Shown: positions 15,563 to 25,948, counted from the stretch's first letter. The stretch is DNA of 64,000 nt from Alsobacter sp045348435 (GCF_045348435.1 NZ_CP157484.1:5146001-5210000), one strand, 5' to 3'. Notes: generated by a model from the sequence alone, not told the origin. Program-made: numbers and translations.

Positions 15563-15596
15563 CGGCCCCGGCGCCCCTGCGCGGGCGACGGGGCCG
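15563..15596 (+). terminator. stem-loop between pqqA and pqqB
   Basis: CGGCCCCG at 15563-15570 pairs exactly with CGGGGCCG at 15589-15596, and the inner GC-rich bases extend the stem. It lies 26 bp after the pqqA stop. It may act as a partial terminator or RNA stabiliser giving excess PqqA peptide over enzymes; there is no T-run. Confidence 0.6.
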
Positions 15597-15633
15597 TCTG
15601 GCGCGCCCCGCCCCGTCCAACCCGGGCAGCATC

Positions 15634-16533
15634 GTGCGGATCATCGTACTCGGATCGGCGGCCGGCGGCGGCTTTCCCCAGTGGAACTGCGCCTGCCCGG
15701 TCTGCAGCAAGGCGTGGGCGGGCGATCCCGACGTGCGTCCGCGGACGCAATCCAGCATCGCCGTGTCGGCCGACGGGGAGAGCTGGCTCCTGCTCAACGC
15801 CTCGCCCGACATTCGGGCCCAGATCCTGGCGACCCCAGCCCTGCGTCCCGCGCGACCGGGGCGCCACAGCCCGATCGCGGCCGTGCTCCTGACCAATGGC
15901 GATGTCGACCATGTGGCGGGCCTCCTGACCCTGCGCGAGAAGCAGCCCTTCGTCCTCTACGGAACCCAGACCACCCTCCACGTCCTGCGCGGCGACGGCG
16001 TGTTCGGCGTGCTCGACCGCGCGGTCGTGGAGGAGCGCCCGATGCGGCTCGACGCCCGGATCGACACCGGGTTCGGCCTGGTGGTCACCCCCTTCGCGGT
16101 CCCCGGGAAGGTCCCGCTATACCTTGAGGGCGCGGAGGTCGACCTGGGCACGGAGACTGAAAGCGTCGTCGCGGTCGAGGTCACGGACGGGCGCACCCGT
16201 TTCGTCTACGCCCCGGGCTGCGCCGCCATGACGCCGGCGCTGCGGCGCAGGCTGGACGGCGCGCCGCTGCTGTTCTTCGACGGCACCACCTTCACGGACG
16301 ACGAGATGCCGCGCCTCGGACTGTCGCCCAAGACCGCCCGCCGCATGGGCCATATGCCGATGTCCGGCCCGGACGGGTCGATGGCGGCGCTGGCCGGCCT
16401 CGGCCTGGGGCGTCGCGTCTATCTTCACATCAACAACACCAACCCGGTCCTGATCGAGACCTCGCCCGAGCGGGCCGAGGTGGAGGCCGCCGGCTGGCTC
16501 GTGGCGCATGACGGAATGGAGTTCGAACTGTGA
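15634..16533 (+). CDS. pqqB: PQQ biosynthesis protein PqqB
   Basis: A 299-residue metallo-beta-lactamase-fold oxygenase that acts in the middle of PQQ synthesis, hydroxylating the tyrosine-derived ring. It begins with GTG and the family opening MRIIVLGSAAGGGFPQWNCA, with the CACPVC zinc-site cysteines at 19-24. Further blocks are LTNGDVDHVAGLL and GPDGSMAALAGL. Length is normal. Its TGA overlaps the GTG start of pqqC, so the enzymes are translationally coupled. Confidence 0.96.
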   Translation: MRIIVLGSAAGGGFPQWNCACPVCSKAWAGDPDVRPRTQSSIAVSADGESWLLLNASPDIRAQILATPALRPARPGRHSPIAAVLLTNGDVDHVAGLLTLREKQPFVLYGTQTTLHVLRGDGVFGVLDRAVVEERPMRLDARIDTGFGLVVTPFAVPGKVPLYLEGAEVDLGTETESVVAVEVTDGRTRFVYAPGCAAMTPALRRRLDGAPLLFFDGTTFTDDEMPRLGLSPKTARRMGHMPMSGPDGSMAALAGLGLGRRVYLHINNTNPVLIETSPERAEVEAAGWLVAHDGMEFEL

Positions 16534-17297
16534 GCGGACATCGCGACACCCCGGCGTCCGGCGAGATCCTGTCTCCCGACGCCCTCGAGGCGGCGCTGCG
16601 CGACATCGGGGCGCGCCGGTACCATAACCTGCATCCCTTCCACCGCCGCCTGCATGGGGGCCAATGCACCAGGGACGAAGTCTGCGCCTGGGCGCTGAAC
16701 CGCTATTACTACCAGGCCAGCATCCCCATCAAGGACGCCACCGTGCTGACCCGTATGCACGACGCGGCGCTGCGGCGCGAGTGGCGCCGGCGCATCGTCG
16801 ACCATGACGGCGAGCGCGAGGGCGACGGCGGCATCGCCCGTTGGCTGCGGCTGACGCAGGGCCTCGGTCTCGACCGGTCCTATGTGGAGTCCACCCAGGG
16901 CGTGCTGGCGGCGACCCGCTTCGCCGTGGAGGCCTATGTGAGGTTCTGCGCCGAAAAGACGCTGCTGGAGGCGATCGCCTCCTCGCTGACCGAGCTGTTT
17001 TCGCCGCAGATCATCGGCGAGCGCCTGTCCGGCATGCTCGCCCATTATGATTTCGTCAGCGCCGAGACCATGGCCTATTTCACCGCCCGCCCGCCCCAGG
17101 CGGCGCAGGATTCCGCCTTCGCGCTCGCTTATGTGCGCGAGCACGCCCGCACGGCGGAGCGGCAGCAGGCCGTGCTGGCGGCGCTGACCTTCAAGACGGA
17201 CGTGCTCTGGGTCCAGCTCGACGCGCTCTGGCACGCCTATGTGGAGGGGCATGTCCCGCCCGGCGCCTGGCGCCCCGGCGAGGGCGCGGCCCGGTGA
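16530..17297 (+). CDS. pqqC: pyrroloquinoline-quinone synthase PqqC
   Basis: A 255-residue cofactor-free oxidase that performs the last ring closure and eight-electron oxidation to PQQ. It shows the all-helical family pattern with RYHNLHPFHRRLHGG, WALNRYYYQASIPIKDA and the segment TQGVLAATRFAVEAYVRFC. The start is GTG, overlapping pqqB by four bases, and the end overlaps pqqD by four bases. Length is normal for the family (about 250). Confidence 0.96.
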   Translation: MSGHRDTPASGEILSPDALEAALRDIGARRYHNLHPFHRRLHGGQCTRDEVCAWALNRYYYQASIPIKDATVLTRMHDAALRREWRRRIVDHDGEREGDGGIARWLRLTQGLGLDRSYVESTQGVLAATRFAVEAYVRFCAEKTLLEAIASSLTELFSPQIIGERLSGMLAHYDFVSAETMAYFTARPPQAAQDSAFALAYVREHARTAERQQAVLAALTFKTDVLWVQLDALWHAYVEGHVPPGAWRPGEGAAR

Positions 17298-17584
17298 CGC
17301 AGACGCCCGCCCCGATCCCCGACGACGCCCGCCCGAAGCTGGCCAAGGGGCTGCGCCTGAAGCACGACGAGGTCCGCAAGGCCTGGGTGCTGCTCGCCCC
17401 CGAGCGCGTCATCCAGCCCAACCCGGTCGCGGCCGAGATCCTGAAGCGCTGCGACGGCGAGCGCACCCTGTCGGCGATCGTGGACGACCTTGCGGGAGCG
17501 TTCGCCGCCCCGCGCGACCGGATCGACGCGGATGTCCGCGCCCTGTTGTCCGATATGGCCGCCAAGCGCATGATCACGCTATGA
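17294..17584 (+). CDS. pqqD: PQQ peptide chaperone PqqD
   Basis: A 96-residue RiPP recognition element protein that binds PqqA and presents it to the radical SAM enzyme PqqE. The fold is recognisable by the strand RKAWVLLAPERVIQPNPVA and the helix segment ILKRCDGERTLSAIVDDLA. It starts with GTG, four bases overlapping pqqC, and its stop overlaps the pqqE ATG. Here it is a free protein, not fused to PqqC as in Methylobacterium extorquens. Confidence 0.95.
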   Translation: MTQTPAPIPDDARPKLAKGLRLKHDEVRKAWVLLAPERVIQPNPVAAEILKRCDGERTLSAIVDDLAGAFAAPRDRIDADVRALLSDMAAKRMITL

Positions 17585-18723
17585 ACGCTCCGCTCCAGCC
17601 TGCCTCCGGCGTCGTCGCCGCGCCCCTGGGCCTTCTCGCCGAGCTGACCCATCGCTGCGCGCTCGGATGCCCCTATTGCTCGAACCCGCTCGAGCTGGAG
17701 GCCCGCTCGCGCGAGATGGACACGGCCGACTGGAAGCGCGTGTTTTCGGAGGCCGCGGCGCTCGGCGTCCTGCAGGTGCACCTCTCGGGCGGCGAGCCGG
17801 CCATCCGCCGCGACATCGTCGAGCTCGTCGCGCATTGCGCCGCCGAGGGGCTCTACACCAACCTGATCACGTCGGGCGTCGGCTTCCGGCCCGAGCTGAT
17901 CGACGCCCTGGCCCAGGCCGGGCTCGACCATGTCCAGCTCTCCGTGCAGGATTCCGAGCCCGCTTCCGCCGACGTGATCGCTGGCTATCGCGGCGCCTTC
18001 GCGGCCAAGGCCGAGGTCGCGCGCCGCGTCGTGGCGTCCGGCCTCCCGCTCACCATCAACGCCGTGATCCACCGGGCCAATGTGGCGCGGGCCGGCGAGA
18101 TGGTGGAACTCGCCATGGCGTGGGGCGCCGGGCGGGTGGAGATCGCCCACACGCAGTATTACGGCTGGGCCGTCCCGAACCGGAAGCTGCTCCTGCCCGA
18201 CCGCGACGCCGCCCGGGCGGCGATCGACCGCATCGAGGCGATGAAGCGCGACCTCGAGGGCCGGATCGCCATCGACCACGTACTGCCCGACTATCACGCC
18301 GCCTATCCCAAGGCCTGCATGGGCGGTTGGGCGCGCCGGACGCTGAACGTCACGCCCGCCGGCAAGGCGCTGCCCTGCCACGCGGCCGAAAGCATCCCCG
18401 GCCTGGAGTTCTGGAGCGCCCGGGAGGCGAGCCTCGCCGCCATCTGGCGCGACAGCCCGGCCTTCAACGCCTATCGGGGCGTGTCCTGGATGAAGGAGCC
18501 CTGCCTGTCCTGCGCCCGCAAGGGCGTCGATTTCGGCGGATGCCGCTGCCAGGCGCTGATGCTGACCGGCGACGCCGCCAATGCGGACCCGGTCTGCAGG
18601 CTCTCGCCCCACCATGGCCGCATGGCCGAGCTGGTCGAGGCCGACGCGGAGCCCGCGTCCGGCGGCGACGCCGGCTACGACTACCGGCGTTTCAGGTCGG
18701 CTCCGCGGGATCCTCGGTCGTGA
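17581..18723 (+). CDS. pqqE: PqqA peptide cyclase PqqE (radical SAM)
   Basis: A 380-residue radical SAM enzyme that forms the carbon-carbon bond between Glu16 and Tyr20 of PqqA. The SAM cluster motif CxxxCxxC is Cys26, Cys30 and Cys33. A SPASM domain follows with CMGGW, LPCHAA and the cysteine-rich CLSCARKGVDFGGCRCQA segment for auxiliary clusters. Length is standard. The last 32 bp overlap the 3' end of the convergent XRE regulator gene. Confidence 0.96.
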   Translation: MNAPLQPASGVVAAPLGLLAELTHRCALGCPYCSNPLELEARSREMDTADWKRVFSEAAALGVLQVHLSGGEPAIRRDIVELVAHCAAEGLYTNLITSGVGFRPELIDALAQAGLDHVQLSVQDSEPASADVIAGYRGAFAAKAEVARRVVASGLPLTINAVIHRANVARAGEMVELAMAWGAGRVEIAHTQYYGWAVPNRKLLLPDRDAARAAIDRIEAMKRDLEGRIAIDHVLPDYHAAYPKACMGGWARRTLNVTPAGKALPCHAAESIPGLEFWSAREASLAAIWRDSPAFNAYRGVSWMKEPCLSCARKGVDFGGCRCQALMLTGDAANADPVCRLSPHHGRMAELVEADAEPASGGDAGYDYRRFRSAPRDPRS

Positions 18724-19189
18724 CCGCGCCGGAGGCGGCGGCGTTGGGCTCCGCCTTCAGGGCGGCCAGCACCTGGAGGGCCACCGGCCAGGGCAGGCGC
18801 TGGTTGATCTGCAGCGACGCGTAGCCGTCGCCGACGTCCTCCAGCCGGAAGGACGGCGCCTGGGCCGGCGCCTTGCGGCGGCTTTCGGCCCTGCGCTGCT
18901 TGTCGGGCTCGGCCTCGTCGCTGAGATCCGCCAGGTCCGTGTCGAAGGTCTCGCCGATCGCCTTCAGGATCGGGAAGCGCGGCAGCACCCGGCCCGACTT
19001 GTAGAACGAGATGCTGGCGGTGCTGACCCCGACCCCGCTCGGCAGATGGGACTTGACCCGCCGCGCGGTCTCGTTCACGCCCCAGCCCCTCTCGGCCATC
19101 AGCTTGCGCAGCCTGGCCGCGAACTCGCGCCGCCGCACGTCGCGGGGCGTGGAAGTCGGCGGGTCGTTGGACCTGGCGGTCTCGTCCAT
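18692..19189 (-). CDS. XRE-type helix-turn-helix protein
   Basis: A 165-residue predicted DNA-binding protein. The start at 19189 (MDETARSN) has GGAGC six bases upstream. Residues about 20-80 form a helix-turn-helix (RREFAARLRKLMAERGW, then VSTASISFYKSGRVLPRFPI), with a variable linker and a C-terminal part (LQINQRLPWPVALQVLAALKAE). The target is not known. It converges on pqqE and overlaps its 3' end, an arrangement that could make the two transcripts mutually antisense at their ends. I recognise the domain but not an orthologous group. Confidence 0.8.
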   Translation of the reverse strand: MDETARSNDPPTSTPRDVRRREFAARLRKLMAERGWGVNETARRVKSHLPSGVGVSTASISFYKSGRVLPRFPILKAIGETFDTDLADLSDEAEPDKQRRAESRRKAPAQAPSFRLEDVGDGYASLQINQRLPWPVALQVLAALKAEPNAAASGAVTTEDPAEPT

Positions 19190-19410
19190 GATGTGCTCCG
19201 ATCCCCGACGATCCGGCGAATGGTCGGGGAGTATGGGCTGTAGCAAGACGGAATCGTCCGGCGTGGGGGGATGCGCCGCATCGCCTCGGCTGGCGCCGGA
19301 GCGGTGCGCTACGAAAGGCCAGTGTCGGGCGCAACGCTAAACTTCGCAATAAACCTTAAGCTTTATCACCGCTAAGCCCTTGGCTTTACTGGATGAGGCT
19401 CGGACCGCGA

Positions 19411-19644
19411 TCAGAGGCCCGCCCGGCCGCGGCTTGAGCCGACCTTCTCGCCGGCCGCAGCCGCGATCGTCCGCTTGCGGCCGATCAGCGGCTTGGGGCT
19501 GGCCGGCTCCGTCGCCTCGCTCCCGCCTTTCGGCGCGCCCCGGACGGGTCGCGCCCGCTCTCCCCGGCGGGGAGCGATGACGGCCGCCAGCAACCGCATG
19601 CCGTCGGGGTCGGTGTCGAGAGCGGAGGCGTCGAGGAACGGCAT
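19411..19644 (-). CDS. small hypothetical protein
   Basis: A possible 77-residue protein with no recognised domain. It begins PFLDASALDTDPDGMRLLAA and ends in a basic Arg/Lys/Ser/Gly-rich tail. No convincing ribosome site precedes the ATG, and the region is otherwise without a gene, so the call rests on the open frame and protein-like N-terminal half only. Confidence 0.35.
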   Translation of the reverse strand: MPFLDASALDTDPDGMRLLAAVIAPRRGERARPVRGAPKGGSEATEPASPKPLIGRKRTIAAAAGEKVGSSRGRAGL

Positions 19645-19753
19645 GGCGGACTCAGGATATCGCGTCTCAGCATCGCCGGGCCGCCCCGAAAAGAGTTGAC
19701 GGCGGTCAGGTCCGCCCGGAATTCCGGGCGCCGTCCACAGGCCGTTTCAGGCC

Positions 19754-20101
19754 TCAGCTGGACAGCCCGGCCCCGGCCGATCCGGGCGGACGGCCCTGGG
19801 CTGGAGCAGCGAGCTTGACGGAGGCGCCGGCCGCGTCGGCCGCCATGGTCCAGAGCTTCTGGATGTCCTTCACGCCGGCGTCGAAGGCCGTCAGCATGCC
19901 CTTGCGCTGCGCCTCGAGGCGCTGGTCCATCGGCATCGGACCGGACGCGGCGGTCATGATCTCCATCGACCGGGCCATGGCCCGCATGCTGCAGTCCATC
20001 ATCTCGGTCGCGACCGCCATCCAGGCGTCGGCGGCTTCGTTGCGGCGCGGCTCCGGACGGTTCGGGTCGGCTCCGGGAACGCCCATCTGATCGATCGCCA
20101 T
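19754..20101 (-). CDS. conserved-looking small helical protein, phasin-like
   Basis: A 115-residue protein preceded by an excellent ribosome site (AGGAGG six bases before the ATG). The central part is amphipathic helix (DAWMAVATEMMDCSMRAMAR, then RLEAQRKGMLTAFDAGVKDI) rich in Met and Ala, with short disordered ends. Such Met/Ala helices occur in phasin-like granule proteins, but I cannot assign it to a named family. It lies between the small ORF at 19.4 kb and the Crp-type regulator on the same strand. Confidence is in the gene being real, not in function. Confidence 0.65.
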   Translation of the reverse strand: MAIDQMGVPGADPNRPEPRRNEAADAWMAVATEMMDCSMRAMARSMEIMTAASGPMPMDQRLEAQRKGMLTAFDAGVKDIQKLWTMAADAAGASVKLAAPAQGRPPGSAGAGLSS

Positions 20102-20197
20102 GAGATCCTCCTGTCGGTTTCCATCCCGAAACGCCGTGCGCGCCGCCTGGTTTCCGGATGGCGGTTTTCGCCGGATTCCGGGCCATATCGCCCCGAT

Positions 20198-20902
20198 TCA
20201 GCTGCGCGCCAGACGCGCCAATCGGTTCGGCTCCAGGAATCGGATGGATTTGCGCGTCGGCAGGGCGATCATCCCCAGATCCCGGAATTCGCCCAGCAGC
20301 CTGCAGACCGTCTCCGACGCCATGCCGAGATGGTCCGCCATGTCGGCGCGCGGCACGATGCAGCGCAGCGCGTCCGGCTCGTCGCGGGCGGCCGCGGGCG
20401 GCAGATGCGGACGCATCCGCAGCAGGAACCAGGCGAGCCTCGCGGGCGCCGACCTGTGGGCCATCACGCCGAGCAGCCCAACCAGCTCCTGCAGCATGCG
20501 CTCGGTCCCGAGGCGGCGCCGATCGTCGTCGCGGTCGAGCCAGCGCAGGCGGGTCCGCGTCACAGTCTCGGCGGTGAAGCGCGGGCCGTCCCCGCCCGGC
20601 GGCGACACCATGTCGCCCGGCCAGAAGAAGCAGAGGATCTGGCGCTCTCCGCCGGCCGACAGGCGCACCGCCCGCACCAGCCCCTCCTCCACCAGCGCCA
20701 GGCGCGGCGAAACCTCGTCCTGCCAGAACACGACGTGCGACGCCGGCGCGTCCACCAGGCACCCGGCCGTCGGATGGCCGGCGCGTTCGAATCCGGCCCC
20801 CAACGGGTGAAGGCTCGCGATCGCCCCCCTGGCGGCGCGGCCCTGGCCGTCCGCAATCTCTGGGCGCGAGCGCAGGCTCGCCCATGCATACTCACTGTCC
20901 AT
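20198..20902 (-). CDS. Crp/Fnr family transcriptional regulator
   Basis: A 234-residue regulator. The start at 20902 has GGAGGGG upstream. The N-terminal cyclic-nucleotide-binding-like beta roll includes VVFWQDEVSPRLALVEEGLVRAVR and ILCFFWPGDMV; the C-terminal winged helix carries RADMADHLGMASETVCRLLGEF, whose recognition helix resembles the FNR/FixK type E-x-x-x-R. The N-terminal cysteine cluster of FNR is absent, so it should not sense oxygen through an iron-sulfur cluster. This fits the FixK-like branch common in rhizobia. It is divergent from the histidine kinase gene. Confidence 0.88.
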   Translation of the reverse strand: MDSEYAWASLRSRPEIADGQGRAARGAIASLHPLGAGFERAGHPTAGCLVDAPASHVVFWQDEVSPRLALVEEGLVRAVRLSAGGERQILCFFWPGDMVSPPGGDGPRFTAETVTRTRLRWLDRDDDRRRLGTERMLQELVGLLGVMAHRSAPARLAWFLLRMRPHLPPAAARDEPDALRCIVPRADMADHLGMASETVCRLLGEFRDLGMIALPTRKSIRFLEPNRLARLARS

Positions 20903-21204
20903 GACGCCCCTCCATGCGCGTCGCCCGACGCCGGCCCGGCCGAAGCTCGGACCGCCCATGAAGCGGCCGCTTGCGCCGGCCCCCCTTGCGGCGATGCACC
21001 ATCGAGTTGAACCATCTCGGGCCCGCGCTCGCCATGCTGCCGCAAAGGCTACGCCCGCCTAGTCCGTATGGGCTATGGGGCGACGGTTTAGCTCACGACG
21101 GCAGGGCGTTATGGTCGTCGGCAAGGCAGCGCATCCCCGCAAAGGGGGGCCGCGGTTCGCGGCGGGGCGATCGGCCGGTGGAGGGGGATGTCCGATGGGT
21201 GGCC

Positions 21205-22263
21205 ATGACGCTGCGAGTTGACGAGCCCCTCCTCTCCGGTCACGACGCCGGCCGCCGGTCCGCGTTCCTGCAGGCGGCCGATCTTGGGGCGTGCGAGATC
21301 GACGCCGCCGGACGTCTCTCCGGCTGCGAGATCTGCTGGCGGGTGCTGGGCTGGCGCGACGAGGCGCGCGACGCCGGCACCGTGAGCCGCCTGCTCGACA
21401 CCATTCACCCGGAAGACCGCGACAAGGCCGCGGCCGCCATCGAACGGGCCTTGTGCGAGGGCGCCCGCCTCGAAATCGTGTTCAGGATTCCGGGCCCGAA
21501 CGGGCGCACCCGCATCGTCGGGCTGCGGGGCTCGGCCAGCGCGGACGCGTCCAGCCGGCGCGTCCTCGGCGTCATCGCCGACATCACGGACTTGCGGCGC
21601 CAGCAGGATGAGAAGCGCCGCTCCGAGCAGCGCGACATCGTGGTGCGCGAGCTCGGCCATCGCCTCCGCAACCTGTTCCCGGTGATCCTCGCCATGGTGA
21701 AGCTGACGGCGCAGAGCCATTGCTCTGTGGCCGACTACCGCCTGGCGCTCGAGCGGCGGCTGCGCGCGTTGGCGGCGGCGGAGCGCCTGCTCACCCGCGG
21801 CGCGGCGGAGAGCGCCAGCGTCGAGGAACTGGTGCGGACCGAGATCGCCCCCTTCGACGGCGACAACGGCCACGAGATCGTCATCGAGGGGCCGGACGTG
21901 ACCCTGCGCGGCGGCATGGCGCAGAGCTTCGCCATGATCGTGCACGAACTCGCCACCAACGCGGTCAAGCATGGCTCGCTGAGCGTGCGCCACGGACGGC
22001 TGCGCGCCGCGTGGCGGCTGCAGGATGTGCCCGGCGACGGCCGCTGCTTCGTGTTCACCTGGACGGAGCGGAACGGGCCGGCGCCGCAGCGGCCGTCCCG
22101 CAAGGGCTTCGGCAGCCTGGTGATCGCCGAGAGCGGCACGTCGCTGCTGGGCGGGCGCGCCAAGAGCGACCTGTCGGACGAGGGCTTCACCTATGAGCTC
22201 CTGATCCCGTTCGGGGAGGAGCTCGCTCCCGATCAGCGCCGCCCCGCGTCCCGGCGCGCGTGA
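21205..22263 (+). CDS. PAS domain HWE-family sensor histidine kinase
   Basis: A 352-residue cytoplasmic sensor kinase without membrane segments. Residues about 15-130 form a PAS fold (LGACEIDAAGRLSGCEICWR to VLGVIADITDLRRQ). The dimerisation/H-box reads RELGHRLRNLFPVILAM, and the ATPase domain has the N-box HELATNAVKHG and the W-x-E (WTE) that names the HWE group. The ATG at 21205 is used; a GTG at 21199 is closer to the GAGGGGG ribosome site and may be the true start. It is convergent with the response regulator gene at 22.3 kb, a plausible partner. Orphan HWE kinases often mediate light, redox or general stress signals. Confidence 0.88.
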   Translation: MTLRVDEPLLSGHDAGRRSAFLQAADLGACEIDAAGRLSGCEICWRVLGWRDEARDAGTVSRLLDTIHPEDRDKAAAAIERALCEGARLEIVFRIPGPNGRTRIVGLRGSASADASSRRVLGVIADITDLRRQQDEKRRSEQRDIVVRELGHRLRNLFPVILAMVKLTAQSHCSVADYRLALERRLRALAAAERLLTRGAAESASVEELVRTEIAPFDGDNGHEIVIEGPDVTLRGGMAQSFAMIVHELATNAVKHGSLSVRHGRLRAAWRLQDVPGDGRCFVFTWTERNGPAPQRPSRKGFGSLVIAESGTSLLGGRAKSDLSDEGFTYELLIPFGEELAPDQRRPASRRA

Positions 22264-22325
22264 GGGCGCACGCCCCGCGGGGGTCAGGGGCGCGGGTCCG
22301 GGCTTGCGGCCGCAGTCGCCGGCGG

Positions 22326-23030
22326 TCAGGAGGGGCGCTTGAACTCGGGCTCCGACCGCGCGTGATCGCCGCGGGTGAGCAGCATCTGGGCCCGCACGGC
22401 CGCCTCGGTCCTGTTGCGGACGCCGAGCACGCGCAGCAGCGCCGCCATGTGGATCTTGGTCGTCGCCTCGGCGATCTTCAGCTCGCGGGCGATCTCCTTG
22501 TTGGAGAGGCCGCGCGCCACCAGCGGCAGCACGTCGCGCTGCCGGGGCGTGAGCCGCCCATAGTCGACGTCGGCGACCGGCTCGGCCGGGCGCGCCGGAC
22601 CCGCTTCGCCCCAGGCCTGGGTCGACACGGTGGCCTTCACCATCAGCGGGGTGACGTAGATCCGCCCGGAGAGGATGTCCTCGACGGCCGCGACGATCTC
22701 CTCGTCCATCTGCAACTTGGAGATGAAGCCGTTGGCGCCCGCCGCCAGGCTCGCCAGCATGTCGGCGCGCGTGTCGGAGGCCGACAGGATGGCGAAGCGC
22801 ATGCGCGGATAGCAGGCCCGCACCTCGCGCAGGCTGTCGGGGAACACCAGGCCCGGCATGTTGAGGTCGAGCAGGACGAGGTCGAAGGCGCCGCTGTCCT
22901 CCAGGCGCGCCAGGGCGCCGTCGAACCCGTCGGCCTCCGTCACCTCCGCGTCCGGGATGGCGGCCTCGAGAGCGCAGCGCAGTCCCTTGCGATAGAGGCC
23001 ATGATCGTCGGCGATCAGGAGGCGCGGCAT
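22326..23030 (-). CDS. NarL/FixJ-type response regulator
   Basis: A 234-residue two-component regulator. The receiver domain has the acidic pair Asp8-Asp9, the phosphate acceptor Asp55 in LLDLNMPG and a conserved Lys in FISK. A linker leads to a LuxR-type helix-turn-helix (LTPRQRDVLPLVARGLSNKE, then IAEATTKIHMAALLRVLG). The neighbouring HWE kinase gene, 62 bp away and convergent, is a likely cognate partner. Target genes are unknown. Confidence 0.92.
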   Translation of the reverse strand: MPRLLIADDHGLYRKGLRCALEAAIPDAEVTEADGFDGALARLEDSGAFDLVLLDLNMPGLVFPDSLREVRACYPRMRFAILSASDTRADMLASLAAGANGFISKLQMDEEIVAAVEDILSGRIYVTPLMVKATVSTQAWGEAGPARPAEPVADVDYGRLTPRQRDVLPLVARGLSNKEIARELKIAEATTKIHMAALLRVLGVRNRTEAAVRAQMLLTRGDHARSEPEFKRPS

Positions 23031-23182
23031 GGCGACACCCTTCCCGGGTCACGGTCTCGCATTCCGCTTGTCGGAAGCAGGATCCCCGACAAGCAGACCT
23101 GCACCGCCATGGGGTCGAATGACATACGAACGCGCCTCACAACACAAGGTTGTATTGTGCGCGCCGCAATCGCGACTGTCTA

Positions 23183-23527
23183 TCAAATTTGAACGAATCC
23201 CCCTCCACGATCGGTCGGGTTCGTTGCCATATCGTTAACATAGGGGAGGTGGGGCGAAAGTCTTGGCGTCTTCGGCCGGATCGCCGACCCGCTTCGGGGA
23301 GCGCCGGGCCGGCCGGCGACTTGCGGAGAGATGTCGGTCGCCTGCTCCTTTCCTCCCAGGCCGCGCGGACTGACCTGAAAGTCGATCCGCTGACCTTTCT
23401 CCAGCAGCCGAAGACCCGATCGCTGGACGGCCGTCACATGGACGAAGACGTCTGCTCCCCCGGCGTCGGGGACGATGAAACCATAGCCCTTGAGGGCGTT
23501 GAACCACTTGACCGTTCCAGTCGCCAT
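23183..23527 (-). CDS. cold-shock-domain protein with unusual C-terminal extension
   Basis: A 114-residue protein beginning MATGTVKWFNALKGYGFIVP, with RNP1 (KGYGFI) and RNP2 (VFVHV) single-strand nucleic acid-binding motifs. Cold-shock proteins of this type are normally about 67-70 residues; here the domain ends near residue 70 and is followed by some 44 residues of Pro/Arg/Gly-rich, low-similarity sequence ending in FVQI. The tail composition differs from the domain and may result from loss of the normal stop codon. The core would act as an RNA chaperone. The start has an AAGGGAA ribosome site. Confidence 0.88.
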   Translation of the reverse strand: MATGTVKWFNALKGYGFIVPDAGGADVFVHVTAVQRSGLRLLEKGQRIDFQVSPRGLGGKEQATDISPQVAGRPGAPRSGSAIRPKTPRLSPHLPYVNDMATNPTDRGGGFVQI

Positions 23528-23711
23528 TCCGCTGTTCCCTTCTGGGCCGGCGGCGGGGCTTGATGCGGGGCGTTCGCCCGGCCCTGCCTGGGCGAAGCAT
23601 GGCCCGCTTCGGCCGGCGGCGACCTGACCGGCGTCAGGTTCGGCGCTGCGTGCATGTCTTCCAAACTTCAATCCAAAATGGCGGAAACCGAGCGAAACAC
23701 TGGCCTGGCCC

Positions 23712-23720
23712 TGTGGATAA
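23712..23720 (-). promoter_or_regulatory. single perfect DnaA box upstream of the rrn promoter
   Basis: The minus strand reads TTATCCACA, the consensus DnaA nonamer, 57 bp upstream of the rRNA -35 hexamer. It is isolated, so it is not an origin. It could link rRNA transcription to DnaA level or be chance. Confidence 0.3.
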
Positions 23721-23776
23721 CCCGGGGCGGTCCGGAGCCCTGGGGGGATACCCGGCGTTTTTTCGAAAAACGGCGC

Positions 23777-23805
23777 TTGACGTTTGGGTGGGGGGTCGGC
23801 ATATA
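23777..23805 (+). promoter_or_regulatory. rRNA operon promoter
   Basis: A -35 hexamer TTGACG (23777-23782) and a -10 CATATA (23800-23805) are separated by exactly 17 bp. Transcription should start near 23812, giving a leader of about 480 nt before the 16S gene. This is the only good sigma-70-type promoter seen in the leader. Confidence 0.75.
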
Positions 23806-24054
23806 GGCCTCACATCGGCGGCGGGACTTGCTCCTGCCGGCGGCCTCCGGCGGGTTCGGGCTTTGGGTTTTACCCGGGTTTGGATAGCGCGCCAGGATGG
23901 CTTGGGTCGGCTCCGAAGCGTTCGGGGCGGCCGTTTCAAGAACCCACTGTGTGGCGTTCCTCTGAAGCCGACGGATCGGCGGGTTCCTGATGTTCGGGGG
24001 CTTGCGGGTGGGTCGGCCGAAGATCCGTCCCTGCTTCGGCGGGGTGGGTTTTCG

Positions 24055-24066
24055 CGCTCTTTGACA
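24055..24066 (+). promoter_or_regulatory. boxA antitermination site in rrn leader
   Basis: CGCTCTTTGACA matches the boxA element bound by NusB/S10 for rRNA antitermination. It is followed by AATTT as in other rrn leaders. The rest of the 23.81-24.29 kb leader has no gene that I can support. Confidence 0.75.
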
Positions 24067-24292
24067 ATTTGGATGGAAGAAAGAGAAACGTGGACGGCCG
24101 TGTCCTTGCGTGATCTCGAAGGGGGTTCTTCGGAGCCTTTGGTAGGGATCGACTGGATCGGCGTACGCGTTTTGAGCTCACATTTCCGGTTTCGGCTTTC
24201 GGGCTGGGATCGGGATGATGTGAACTCCGTCAATGACGGCGTCGTCCTGATGGGATGACGTGAGATGCGCAAAGCCAAATGATCTAACTCTT

Positions 24293-25784
<1,492 letters not shown>

Positions 25785-25948
25785 GCTCCTTCAGAGCGAT
25801 CCCCTTGTGGGAGAGCCTATCGGCGCACTTGGAACAATGAGCCCAGTCAGGGCTCACTTTGCGGGACATAGCCGTCCTCGTTTCTCTTTCTTTCCGGATG
25901 AGCCCATGGTTTTGGCGTCGCTTCGCGACGCAAAACCCGGGAGATCTT

